DNA of 64,000 nt from Symsagittifera roscoffensis (GCF_963678635.1 NC_087067.1:57700388-57764387), one strand, 5' to 3'; numbered from the stretch's first letter, positions 1 through 10,200 are shown. Notes: a model not told the origin generated them from the sequence alone. A program made the numbers and translations.

Positions 1-1392
1 TTTGATTAGTATAGTGATTTGTTTACTTAGCCTAAATTGCCAAAAACTTCAAAATAAAGACTTTTCTATAACGTCTTTCACATTGAAGTTTTCAGCTCAG
101 CAAGAAATATTTGAGGTTGAACTTGTGAAAAAGTTGTTTTGAAAAATCATAGTGACCAGCAAAAAAGCTTTCCAGGGAACCGATAGTGTCCGTCTCCACC
201 TTGGCGATCCTGGATATGACCGTAGACTGAAAAATTGATATCATGCATCACTGGTGAGCGCTAGGCATGGGCTTAGCGAATAAGCAATCAAATGTTAAGA
301 TGCTGGTTTTACGAGGGCTTCATTCCGAGAAAAGTTAATGTGAATTAAAAAAAAAAGTGTCCAACCCCAACTTTTTGCCATGGCTCACCTCCAATTTTCT
401 CAAAACTCCTTTTTTCAAAAATCTTATACTAGGGGTCATTGGAAAGCTACGAGCAAGTGCTTAGCGACTGACTAATCAAAAAAATTATAGCGGGATTCGG
501 CAGTGCTTCATTTTGCCTGACTAACAGCCTAAATTTTTTTTTTGTAGTCAAAATGTGACCATTAGGACGAAAAGTGAAAATGTTGTTTTTTGCCTTGAAA
601 ACAGAACTGAATAATAAAAGTAGCGTCAGATTTGACTTCTCTGCTAAAAATTACATGTCCTGGTCGATTTTATATAATACTTTTATTCTCAACTAAATTT
701 ATGGTGAATGACGTGAAACCTGATCGGGTTGTCAGAGTTACTACACTTTATTGCAGAGTATCGAAGTTTTGATGAAAATTTTTACGCAATGTCTTCTTTC
801 AAGTTAGATTGACGCAACTGCTCAAGAGAAGCTCAACCATATCAATTTTTTTGAAATCCGATAAATTTTCGTTGAGAAATGATCTTTTTTCTCCCGCCAA
901 TCAGGCTGTTACAATTTTTTTCTAGTACTGATAAATCGTCGAGTAAATTATGAGTTTACTTGGTCGTAGTTTGATCTAACAAATCGGAAGCTGAGCTGGG
1001 CGAAACAAGCCGGTTTTTTCAAACAAAAACTTAATTAAGAAAAGTGTTTTTGACTATCTGAAAAATTTGCGAATTCGACCTTTGTCCGATACACATTTCT
1101 CTATAAGGCTCAGAAAAATTTTTTGCTGATAACGTTTTAAATTTCATAAGTTAAAAAGCAGTGAATTTCACAATTTTTACCTTAAGGGTTTTGACTCGTT
1201 AACTAATTCTAAGAAAGCTTAATTGGCCGAATTTTTTGATGAAGGAAAATTTGTTTCTCATTATCAACTTTTTTGTAATTCACCAGCATAGCAGGAAGTT
1301 TGCTTTTTAATGTATCCAAAAGTTGAATTCAGTTGCAGTTTTCCATTTATAGATTTTTGATCAAGGTCTTGTTTTTGTCTTTATTAGTTTAG
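1..1392. other. AT-rich left flank, no gene recognised
   Basis: No coding signal is seen on either strand. The sequence is AT-rich with many T runs. The only structure I can support is one copy of a dispersed ~550 bp repeat (577-1130), listed separately. A T-rich AG acceptor at 1391-1392 marks the start of the decayed exon that follows. Confidence 0.5.
577..1130 (+). repeat. Dispersed ~550 bp repeat, copy 1
   Basis: Positions 577-927 match 2047-2395 at roughly 90% by eye in the same orientation. The match continues in more diverged form to about 1130 and 2580. Both copies share the same order of landmarks (a TGTTGTTTTTTGC start, a TTTATGGTGAAT stretch, a CTCCCGCCAATCAGGCTG stretch). No terminal inverted repeats or coding capacity were seen, so the family is unknown. 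Confidence 0.75.
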
Positions 1393-1884
1393 ATTGCCGA
1401 GTTCTTGTTTTCGAACACACCGGTCGTAAAGTGGTCTGTGAACACATAAATGACGTCATCAAGTTCTATGTCAGCCAATCAGAAGCGGAGAATCACGCGG
1501 TCAGGGAGGCTGTGTGAGCGTGTGTGACAGAGTTGGTCACTAAGATTGACAAGGATGTGTTGGTTGGCCACGTGAACACTTTGCTGGAGCTGCTGCTAAT
1601 TTGTTTCGATGACGACAGGTAAAATTTAATGTTACACCTTTTCCAGGTCTATGTCAACGTTTGAAAGTATGAACGATTTCTGATAGAGTTAATTCAAAAA
1701 ATCTATATGATATTTTTATCTGGATTATGTGTGTTAACCGAACCGGATTTAGAAAATATGTATTATTGCATCTGTTTTTGACAAATATGCTCGTTGCTAA
1801 AACGAGGACTTGTATTTCTTTGAGCATTTCTTTTTTTGTACTATAGCTGGCCGGTCAGAGATTCAGCCTGCGTAGCGACCGATT
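1393..1884 (+). pseudogene. Fragment of a HEAT-repeat-like host gene (two exons, one intron)
   Basis: An open frame runs from an AG acceptor (1391-1392) to a canonical donor CAG/GTAAAA at 1618/1619. It resumes after an intron with a T-rich acceptor ending TATAG at 1846. Spliced together, the reading includes ENHAVREAV, then ELVTKIDKDVLVGHVNTLLE, then CFDDDSWPVRDSACVA. The alternating amphipathic helices and the DDDSWPVRDxAC turn are typical of HEAT/armadillo-type repeats. One in-frame TGA lies at 1515-1517, and the frame runs into a block at 1885 shared with the retroelement leader, so the gene is broken. The intron phase is preserved across the junction (AG + C gives Ser), which supports a real former gene. 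I do not recognise the parent gene. Confidence 0.55.
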
Positions 1885-2040
1885 TAGGAATTGCGGAAAA
1901 AGTTTCCCAGAACCTTTACAGGTGGTGAAAAAAGGCCATTTGGACAAACACGTTTTTGGAAATTTCTCAAAGACTAGTCATCCGATCGGGATAATTTTGG
2001 TACCATAAGTCGACGTTTTGGACCACTTTTTCGGACCGCA
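1885..2040 (+). repeat. 156 bp block shared with the retroelement leader (flank copy)
   Basis: Nearly identical, same orientation, to 4991-5146 inside the LTR element leader (one or two differences seen). It begins TAGGAATTGCGG and ends CTTTTTCGGACCGCA in both places. Sequences on both sides differ between the two sites. It directly abuts the decayed HEAT-like exon and can be read in frame with it for about 13 codons before a stop. Confidence 0.85.
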
Positions 2041-2046
2041 AAAAAG

Positions 2047-2580
2047 AAAATGTTGTTTTTTGCTTCGAAAACAGAACTGAATAATAAAAATAGTGTCAGA
2101 TTCGACTTCTCTGCTAAAAATTGCATGTTCTGGTCGATTTTAAATAATACTTTTATTCTCAACTAAATTTATGGTGAATCACTTGAAACCTGATCGTGTT
2201 GTCAGAGTTACTACACTTTATTGCAGAGTATCGAGGTTTTGATGAAAATTTTTACGCAATGTTTTCTTACTAGTTAGATGGACGCAACTGCTCAAGAGAA
2301 GCTCAACCATCAATTTTTTTTGATATCCGATGAATTTTCGTTGAGAAATGATCTTTTTTCTCCCGCCAATCAGGCTGCTATCAAAATTTTTTTTTCTTAG
2401 ACTCATAACTTTTTGAGTGATAATCACTTTGATCTGATTGTAAAACCAATCAAAAGATCATAACTAGAGCTTTCTGAAACACTCCCAGTTTTTGCCAAAC
2501 GATCAGAAAAAAGGTGTTTTCTACTAATCGCAACTTTTGCGAAAATTGACTTTTGTCCTAATTCTGATTTTTCCCTCAGG
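2047..2580 (+). repeat. Dispersed ~550 bp repeat, copy 2
   Basis: Second copy of the repeat at 577-1130, at an offset of about 1,470 bp. The first ~350 bp are well conserved, the rest less so. It ends about 160 bp before the 5' LTR. No gene was seen between it and the LTR. Confidence 0.75.
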
Positions 2581-2740
2581 TAACTGAAGTTTTCCTTTCA
2601 ATTAAGAAATATACGTTGTTTGGAAGCACAATTGTGTTATTGAAAAAGAAAGTAGCTGTGTGGTGACGAAGAATCTTCTTTTTTGGTATCTAAAAATACC
2701 TATTAGCGAAGCCGTACTAAAAACAAAAAATCCCATCAAA

Positions 2741-3623
2741 TGTGCCATTCTGCCAGATGGCACAGCGCAACCTTCCGACGAAGCACGAATCAGAGAGAAA
2801 AGGCCTTAACAGCAAAAAAGTACTTGAAAGGAGGGTCAGAATAGTCTGGAATATTTATTTTTAAAATTTCGATTTTCAAGTTGATATATCTCAGAAATAC
2901 GAAAAGCGGCCATTTTGAGCCAAAAAGTGACGAAAATTAGAAAAACGACAGATATTGTGAAAAACAGTCGTACAAGAGACGAGAAATACGAAGCCTCCTA
3001 TCGTGGCAACAACACACGATAAGGACCTTAGCAGTGAATATTGGTGGAGAAGGAGGCTTCAGTGGGGGAAGGAATATACAACGGAACCCTCCCGGGACGC
3101 AAATCAGAAGAGATAAGAGCGTTATCGCCGGAATATCACGGGAGCGGAGGCTTGGTCCCCCAGAGACAGTTTATGTAAAGGGACTGTATAGAACTAACTT
3201 TGTAGCTACCTGAATGTCATAGATCTCTTAATTAACACCGTTATTGTTTGATATTTCAGAATATGAGTAGCTAGAAAGAGGAAAGGGTCAATCCATCTCC
3301 AATGGATTTAAAATAGAACTGTCTCACAAAAACATATTAAAATACGTTGTTCGAGCCGTGTTTTTAATGACAATCACGTAGTCTGAGGATCCGAGACTCA
3401 GCTATGTGGTTGTGTTCGCATGTAAACGAAAGCTGATCATAAGTCGTTTGACTGATGGCCTAAAAATGGTAACTTTTTACTTTGCCCTAGACAGACCAGA
3501 AAATCAACTGGCAAGGTCGAGACGGTGAAAAGCGAGTAGAATTAAGGTAACTGACGCCTGCCAGTCGTTAATAGGTACTTTTCCTACGCTCCGTCGCTGT
3601 GTAGTATTTGGGCGAATGTTACA
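2741..3623 (+). repeat. 5' LTR (883 bp)
   Basis: Starts TGTGCC and ends GTTACA. It matches 26407-27283 along its whole length with about 22 substitutions and one 6 bp indel, roughly 97% identity by hand alignment. The first 24 bases form an almost perfect palindrome (arms TGTGCCAT and ATGGCACA). A 67 bp unit with inverted ends, also found in the leader, occupies 2770-2836. I could not place a TATA box or polyadenylation signal with confidence. Confidence 0.92.
2770..2836 (+). repeat. 67 bp inverted-end unit, LTR copy
   Basis: Starts ACCTTCCG and ends AGGAGGGT, exactly 67 bp, with TTAA at internal positions 37-40. Length, ends and centre match four leader units without gaps (3773, 4147, 4373 and 4802). 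The 3' LTR has the same unit at 26436-26502. The role is unknown; an RNA structure or a miniature inserted repeat are both possible. Confidence 0.55.
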
Positions 3624-3635
3624 TAGACGTTTTTA

Positions 3636-3653
3636 TGGCGCTCCTGGGTGGGC
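3636..3653 (+). promoter_or_regulatory. Primer binding site, probably for tRNA-Asn
   Basis: TGGCGCTCCTGGGTGGGC starts 12 bases after the 5' LTR. Its complement would be a tRNA 3' end whose T-stem reads CCACC followed by CAGGAGC, G and CCA. A T-stem of GGTGG/CCACC with loop TTCGAGC is typical of eukaryotic tRNA-Asn(GTT), and the 18-mer differs from the common animal tRNA-Asn complement at about three acceptor positions. The match to this host's tRNA is inferred. Confidence 0.6.
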
Positions 3654-3772
3654 CTGTCAAAGGCATAAGACCATCATGATCAGCCAGCATTTCAGCGACC
3701 AACCCTCCGCTCCGGGCGTAAGCCCGAGTTAGAGGCCTTAATGACCGTTAATGTACTGGGGGGAAGGTGCGT

Positions 3773-3839
3773 ACCCTCCGTCCAGTACTATTTAGCTTTT
3801 TAACTTAGTTAACACCGAAAATTCCGGGGGCCGGAGGGT
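3773..3839 (+). repeat. 67 bp inverted-end unit 1
   Basis: Begins ACCCTCCG and ends CGGAGGGT, so 8 bp perfect inverted ends, total 67 bp. TAA is at positions 29-31 and TTAA at 37-40. Confidence 0.65.
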
Positions 3840-4146
3840 TAGGTGGGAAATCTAGAGCCCGCTTGTCCTGAGGTCCCAGGACCAAAAACAATTAAAGAGA
3901 AAGCGTAAAACTAAACAAAAATAGGGTATAACCAACAAAAAACCAAAAACAAATTTATTGGAAAACAAAAAAGTACAAAAAACAGTAAAAAATCCAAAAA
4001 AGACCAAAAACAGTAAAAAATGTAAAGTGACAGTTTATATGTTATTTCCGGACGAGATGTGATCTGACCTTCCTATTTGTTGTTGTTTCAGATTGATTTA
4101 TATCGTTTCTGATAGAAATATTGCGTGTTTTGGTGAAGGGTTGGAT

Positions 4147-4213
4147 ACCCTCCCTCGAGTGTAATTTGAGTGTTTAAGCACGTTAATAGTGATTTTGCCG
4201 GTGGCCGGAGGGT
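4147..4213 (+). repeat. 67 bp inverted-end unit 2
   Basis: Begins ACCCTCC and ends GGAGGGT, 67 bp, flanked by T and A so that the inverted arms extend to TACCCTCC/GGAGGGTA. It shares TAA at 29-31 and TTAA at 37-40 with unit 1, with many further ungapped matches to that unit. Confidence 0.65.
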
Positions 4214-4372
4214 AGAGTGGCAAGCTGATCAACGTGTTCCACACTCAACAGGGACATCAGGGACAACATCCGCAACGACTGTTGGGTATCGTTGAAGCAA
4301 TATTAGTATCGTTCGGGTACTATTTCATTAAAACTTAAGTGGTGGGGGGCATGATTGGCGCGGTCCGATTGT

Positions 4373-4439
4373 ACCCTCCATCGATTACAAATTTCCGAGT
4401 TAAGGGTCTTTATTCGGGTATTTTGGTGCAAAGGAGGGT
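4373..4439 (+). repeat. 67 bp inverted-end unit 3
   Basis: Begins ACCCTCC and ends GGAGGGT, 67 bp, again flanked so the arms read TACCCTCC/GGAGGGTA. TAA is at 29-31 and TTTA at 37-40. Confidence 0.6.
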
Positions 4440-4801
4440 ATAGTACTATTCATTAACGACTACTAATAGGTTATTATCCTTATTACATATTACTTATCTC
4501 CTAAATTAGACCCGAAAACACCCAATTTTGTCGAAAATCATCGATTTTCGATCAAACTGTAGACCCCCAAATTTTTGGATATCCGAGCTTTTCCGAACAT
4601 CAAAAAGCTTTTACATAGGGAGTAGCTACGTAGTTCGATCCCCCTAACTAAAGAAACCGCGTGAGAAAAGACTAATTTTCTGAATTTTGTCAATCTGTTT
4701 TGGGGATCGAGTTTTTGAGTTTTTAGAGTTAGAGCAATGAAATTTTTTGCGTTAGGAGCGTGCTAGCATAACGTGCTCGGTTACTAGAGAAATCTTGAGT
4801 A

Positions 4802-4868
4802 ACCCTCCGATCAGCTCCGTAGATAGAGCTAACGACTTAAGGATCGGAAAAGGAAGGAATCGGAGGGT
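4802..4868 (+). repeat. 67 bp inverted-end unit 4
   Basis: Begins ACCCTCCGAT and ends ATCGGAGGGT, a perfect 10 bp inverted pair, total 67 bp, with TAA at 29-31 and TTAA at 36-39 or 37-40 depending on alignment. It contains a GCTC...GAGC pair that could form a second inner stem, giving a loosely tRNA-like outline without a T-arm. Confidence 0.65.
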
Positions 4869-4990
4869 CCAAATTTGATAGTTATTGGCCAAATTTTTGT
4901 CTCCAAACCAATTTTGATCCCATTTTTTGCACTATTCCAGTGCCGTACAGGGCTACTACGCTCGTTTCAATTATTTTCAGGCACTCTCGA

Positions 4991-5146
4991 TAGGAATTGC
5001 GGAAAAAGTTTCCCAGAACCTTTACAGGTGGTGAAAAAAGGCCATTTGGACAAACACGTTTTTGGAAATTTCTCAAAGACTAGTCATCCGATCGGGATAC
5101 TTTTGGTACCATAAGTCGACGTTTTGGACCACTTTTTCGGACCGCA
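4991..5146 (+). repeat. 156 bp block shared with the left flank (leader copy)
   Basis: Nearly identical to 1885-2040 outside the element. In the leader it is preceded by a T-rich stretch ending TTTTCAG at 4980, which resembles a nematode splice acceptor. It contains TTTACAG/GTGGTG, which could serve as a donor. It may be a captured piece of host sequence, or both sites may derive from a third source. Confidence 0.85.
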
Positions 5147-5359
5147 ACCGTTTTTGGGTTGATAATCTCGGAAAAGAAAATTTTTTTAGAATTTGTTGGT
5201 TCGGAGGGTCCAAATTACAGGCGGCAGAAAATTTTATCAAAACACCTTTTTATTCAACTGGGAAGGTTGACCGTGTCAACCAACCTAGTTTTAAGTCAGG
5301 TAGACCGCTTTTGGAGACTTTGTTGCGGTAACATAACTTTTTTTCTTGATTTTTGAGGA

Positions 5360-5721
5360 ACCCTCCGAGGTAACCCTCTGGAGTCAGCTAAGGCCCTTAG
5401 CAACCCTCCTTAGTGGAAAATTTCCACGAGGTTATCCAAAGAAGTTAAGACAGCCCCCCTGATAGAAAATTTAGCTTGTTTTGACGCTTCCTGGAGTTAA
5501 TTGAAGGCCCTTCTGAGTGAAGCTCAGAAATTTGAAAATTTTGGAGGTATCCTCCGAAGTAACCCTCCGGAGCATATTAAACATCTTATTGACCCTCCGT
5601 AGTAAATTTAGAGTACTAGAGGACTAGTAAATTTAGGGGGACCCTCCGATGTGACCTGGGTGATTAAGGTACCCTCCGAAGTAGGCTAAGTGTCTTAGCA
5701 AGCCTCCGAAGTAACCCTCCG
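5360..5721 (+). repeat. Cluster of ACCCTCCG motifs in the leader
   Basis: Copies of ACCCTCC(G) start at 5360, 5403, 5563, 5592, 5641, 5671 and 5714, several as a doublet of the form CTCCGAAGTAACCCTCCGGAG, in which CTCCG and CGGAG can pair. All are on the same strand and unlike the earlier units they lack a GGAGGGT partner 59 bases downstream. Confidence 0.6.
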
Positions 5722-5957
5722 GAGTGTCTTAAATTTTCTAAACAACCTACCTTGTTAGAGACTTGAGGAAACCTTCTGTGGCAATTTGGGAAAAGGAAAA
5801 TATCCATTTAATTAAAATCATATTAGGATATTAGGCGCGCTTATTAGGATCATAAGAGCCCATTTTGACCCGGAAATTCGTGATCAACTTTGGATTCTAG
5901 ATCGGGTGTATCAGAATTACCCGAACAAAATTTTTTTATTGTGATTTTTGTTGTGTG

Positions 5958-6242
5958 GTTGCCCTGAGCTACTTGATAGGAAAGCTCGGGCAATCCGGGA
6001 ACGAATAAAGGAATACCTCGGTGAGTTTATTAGGCAAATACACACTCACTTGAGAAGAAAAGTTGTTCCCTACTCTCGTGCACTTGGAGCAGTCCGGGTG
6101 TGGGAGAGCTTTTTCATAGACTTTAGAAATTTTCGATCAGAGGTTGCCTTGAGCCACTTAATAGGACAGCTCGGGCAATCGCAGGGCACCTAAAAGAAGA
6201 CATCGGTGGGTGTATTAGGCAAATACACACCAACTTGAGAAG
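5958..6242 (+). repeat. Duplicated ~100 bp double-hairpin unit
   Basis: Two ungapped copies start at 5958 and 6143 (offset 185 bp). Each has TTGCC...GGGCAA arms forming a first hairpin, then a second with GTGAGT/ACTCAC (copy 1) or GTGTATT/AATACAC (copy 2) around the shared loop TTAGGCAAATA. Several differences between the copies fall in stems and keep pairing or a G-U pair, which hints at RNA structure. The overlapping 81-codon frame (5948-6193) shows no domain. Confidence 0.6.
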
Positions 6243-6555
6243 ACTGTGCCTGGGCTTTGTTCTTTCGGATCGTTCTGATTGGGGGAAGTCCTTTTCTTTA
6301 AGACTAAGTTTTATTGATCTATTTCTGAGTCATCCTTGCTTTTTATCAAAGATTGTTTAATTTTAACGAAGTAGTGACTTGATAAATTGTGTGGCGATAA
6401 ATTGATACTGACAAAAGGTCGCTGTCACCTGTAGGATATTCTTATCTGACTATCTTTTGTGTTTGGTGTGTTGATTATATCTTGTGAAAATTTTGTGATA
6501 CTGTTATATTATACGACAGGGTTGAGCTAGCATTATATCAATACTGAGTAGGCCC

Positions 6556-6572
6556 TGTGTGTGTGTGTGTGT
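6556..6572 (+). repeat. (TG)n microsatellite
   Basis: Eight and a half TG dinucleotides in the leader, followed by TAACTC. No other feature is attached to it. Confidence 0.9.
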
Positions 6573-6710
6573 AACTCTTTTTGAGTCACTAAGATTGTCA
6601 TTGAGAAACCCAGGAGACACTCTTGATACTTACGAGATCGAGAAGGCAGCGTTAAGTAATTTAAGTTGAATTCTTTTGCGGTACGTGTGCGTCGCCATTA
6701 AATCATACCT

Positions 6711-7228
6711 GATTCCCAGGCTGAGTAAGGGCAGCACGCGGAAATTTAAAACTAGGCGTAGCCAGTCCTCGTTTAGCAGCTCCTCCGACGTGTTTGCCGA
6801 AAACGAATCGACTAAAGGTCAATCTGATCTTTCAGTGAGCGAAATGAGATTGAGGAGCGAGAAAAACCTCGATGGCGATCAAAGGCGGAGCGCCGAAACC
6901 GGATCCGCGAGTGAAACGCTTGTGGACCCCTTTGACGAGGAAGAACAGACGTATGCAGCGCAGGGACTCGTTAGGATTGACTACCAAGATTCCCAGGCTG
7001 AGTAAGGGCAGCACGCGGAAATTTAAAACTAGGCGTAGCCAGTCCTCGTTTAGCAGCGCCTTCGACGTGTTTGCCGAAAACGAATCGACTAAAGGTCAAT
7101 CTGATCTTTCAGTGAGCGAAATGAGATTGAGGAGCGAGAAAAACCTCGATGGCGATCAAAGGCGGAGCGCCGAAACCGGATCCGCGAGTGAAACGCTTGT
7201 GGACCCCTTTGACGAGGAAGAACAGACG
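6711..7228 (+). repeat. 277 bp tandem duplication across the gag start
   Basis: Segment 6711-6951 recurs almost unchanged at 6988-7228 (offset 277 bp, which is not a multiple of three). The first copy reads the gag N-terminus in frame 1 and ends in a stop at 7003-7005. The second continues into the long gag frame. The unit between the copies carries the probable gag start ATG at 6953. Confidence 0.9.
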
Positions 7229-10200
7229 CTCATTCGACCCGACTTTGAGCCGAGCGAGGACCTCGAGCGGGAGGAAGTCGAGAGGACGGAGGAGACCTCG
7301 GAGCGTTCCGAGGTCGAGCCGCGAGAGGAAGTCTTATTCAAGGGAATGTCCAAATCGGAGACCAAGAGTCACAGGTGGAGGGGAGAATACTCACATTCGG
7401 CTAGTACCCACTCATCTCTGGCCAAGCAGAGCAACAACGCAATGATGTCGAGTATAAGCCCGAGTGAAGAACAACCAGCTTCGAAGGCCAAGAAGAGTTG
7501 GAAGTCTTTGTACGACGAGCGCATGGCGTCACTACCAACTGTAGGTTTAACTTCCAGTTATGACTACCCGGAGACATCCCATCCGGATGTGAACTTCACA
7601 CCGTGCCCAAGGAACGATAAGAACAGGAAGGCGTCATCAGCCTCGCCGACCAGGCCCATGTCAGATGGGATAACGATGGGAGCGTCATCAACCTTCGACA
7701 GACTAATGACGTCCATGAGCAAGCAAAAAGGCGCTGCGTCATCAAGCACCAGGCTGCAGCCGCAGTTGACCTCATCTTCTCTGGGACTAACCCCGTCATT
7801 TGGGGCCGCTGGCGACATAAGTGACATGTTCGCTGGCGTAATAAATGGTCTGGATGAACTGAGACGGGACATGACTAAAAGAATAGATCAGGTTGATGAA
7901 AGAGCTCACAAGGGTCAAGAGAATCTGAGAGATGAACTAACGCACGTGAAGTCGCAGGCGAGGGTTGATCAAGCTCAGTTGATTCGCAACACCGATCAAT
8001 GCCTGGCGGAGAGCCTGGCACAGGCAAGCAAGGAGTCATACGAAAGAGAGGCTAGGATGACCAGGGAGATCGAACGATTGTTGAACGATCATGATAGTAC
8101 CTACGCCCACACGATGACCAGCCTGGAGAAGAGGTTAGATGCAAAGTCTGACTTAATGATGCGGAAGCTTGACGCGATCCTGAATGGGAGTAGTTGGCAG
8201 GAGCATTCCAACCCAAGGGAGCGCTCACGCCATGCGAATGTTGGAGATGGTACGGGCAGCAATGCCAGGGCCCAGCAAAATTGGAAAACGAACTACGAAC
8301 CTAGAAACAAGGAGCGGCCAAGGGCAGCCCCGTCGAGGCCTGGCTGGACGAATCCAGTCCCGCCGGAGGCAGATGCCACCCCGGAGACAAGGTTGCCAAC
8401 CGTGCCACAAGTCAGTTCAGTACCAGATCTGACTACAGTCTCACAGGACACAACGATGTATGCCTCGATGTTTGAGCCTCTGAACAGATCTCTCGAAACA
8501 TTCATCACCAAGCTCTCGAAGTCAACCGAGAGAGGGGAGAGGTCAAGAAGGACACTGAAAAAGCCGAAGTCATATAAAGACGAATCAGACGGCTGCATTG
8601 ATACTTGGATAGAGGTGATGAAGTTACACTTTGAGGAAGAGAATCTCTTCAAGAAACAAGAGTGCAGCGCGCTGACAAGCAACCTGGAGGGTACTTCATT
8701 AAGTTTTGTAATGGCGAAAAGAGCCAATGAGAGAGACAGCGCACGCAAGATATTCGACATCCTGCTGAATCGTTTCGGAGTACAAGGGCACCAGGCTATG
8801 GTGAAGTTCGAAAAGAGGCGTCAAAGAGATGACGAATCCATAGATAAGTTCTTGGACGACCTTGAATTGCTTAGGAGGAGAAGCAACCCAGATGAGAGAA
8901 TATCCGAGCGAAACTTGGCGATTGCTTCGAAGTTCATGGACGGAGTAAGGAGTGAGGAGTTGAAGACGATGTTGGCCACTCACTTCACCCTGTCGCTTGA
9001 CCAGGTACCCACGCCCGAAGATTTACGTATGAAGTCACGCGAGTATTTACTCATAAAACCGAGGGCGCAAAACCGTTACAGCAATTATGGTACCTATAGC
9101 GGGACAAACACTGGTGCGAATTCCAGTTGGTACAAGCCTCGCGATGACATGGATAAAAGGAGGTCGTGTGCGAATTGTGGTTCGATGGACCATCACGTTT
9201 CCGCGTGTTCTGCATACAAACAGAACATGAAGGCGATAGGCTACTTTCTCGAGGACGCCGACGCGACCGACGAGGATCATGAAGAGTACGTCAGAGGGCT
9301 CCTCATAAAATATGGTCCGAGGTGTTTCTTCTGTAATTTGGATGGACACTTCAAGTCGGATTATACTCAATTTTGGTATGCAGTAGCGGACGCGAAACAT
9401 CCCCGCCACGAAGAGGCGCTTTCGGGTGTCAAGGCTAATCGAGCACGTTTGATGAACGAGGCTGAATCTCGGAGAAAAGAGACGACACCGAGCACCTTCA
9501 CGACCAAAAAAGTAAAGACACTGTCTGACGAGGTGGTAGCCTCGAATCTCGAGGCAGAGTCGTCTAGCCCACTCAAGGTGGATTACGGCCTGGCGGCGAG
9601 GACAGCGCTGCAGAATGTCAAACAGGACCTAGCCACGAAAGAAGTGGAGCAATGGGTAAGGTCGGAGCTGGAGAGCACAGATCTTCGGGAAAGTTTTAAT
9701 GTTCTGGGCAAAACGACAAAAGTAGAAGACAAAGAGGAACCCAAGAAACAGGGACTAAAACTGAACGTTATATCTGGTAAGACTTTCGGCATGACGAAGG
9801 AGGGGACCAAAATAATGTCCATCATCTCAGTCGCAGGGCACCAGGTGGTCAAGAACTTGAGTGAACCATCCGAGATTACACTAGTCCACCTAGACATCTA
9901 TGCCGACTACCTGAAGGAGAAGGATCCCAAACTGGACTCCAGGGCAGTGCGAGCGCTGCTCACAACGGGAGGTCCGAGGCTGATGAAAGTGGACGGACAT
10001 TATATCGATGTCCATGGCCCTTACCCGATCCTGATGAATGTGGATGGCATCAATATCTACACGAAAGCTCACATAACTGATGCGAACGATCAGATTGGCC
10101 GGATATACATTGGCCAAGAGGAGCTGAAGGTTAGACGAATCGGACACAACGCGATGCTCGAACAAGATGCGGTGCATATTGGTTGTGAGGCCGATCTGGC

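Larger units (their letters stand above)
3654..6952 (+). other. Long untranslated leader of the retroelement
   Basis: About 3.3 kb without a convincing coding frame; the short frames here have no recognisable domain. It holds four 67 bp inverted-end units, an A-rich low-complexity stretch (about 3885-4020) with short CAAAAACAGTAAAAAAT repeats, the 156 bp block shared with the left flank, a cluster of ACCCTCCG motifs (5360-5721), a duplicated double-hairpin unit (5958-6242), a (TG)n tract at 6556-6572 and the start of a 277 bp tandem duplication. Such a leader would be expected to carry dimerisation, packaging and splicing signals; which part does what cannot be read from one copy. Confidence 0.7.

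Noticed and set aside
4802-4868. Functional tRNA gene in the 67 bp unit
   Set aside because: Acceptor-like and D-arm-like stems are possible, but no convincing anticodon stem or T-arm is present, and other units do not keep these inner stems.
4875-5356. Short ORFs in the leader, both strands
   Set aside because: Low-complexity translations over a block also found outside the element; no recognisable motif.
5948-6193. 81-codon ORF in the leader as a small gene
   Set aside because: It overlaps a duplicated hairpin unit, and the second copy of that unit does not keep the frame.
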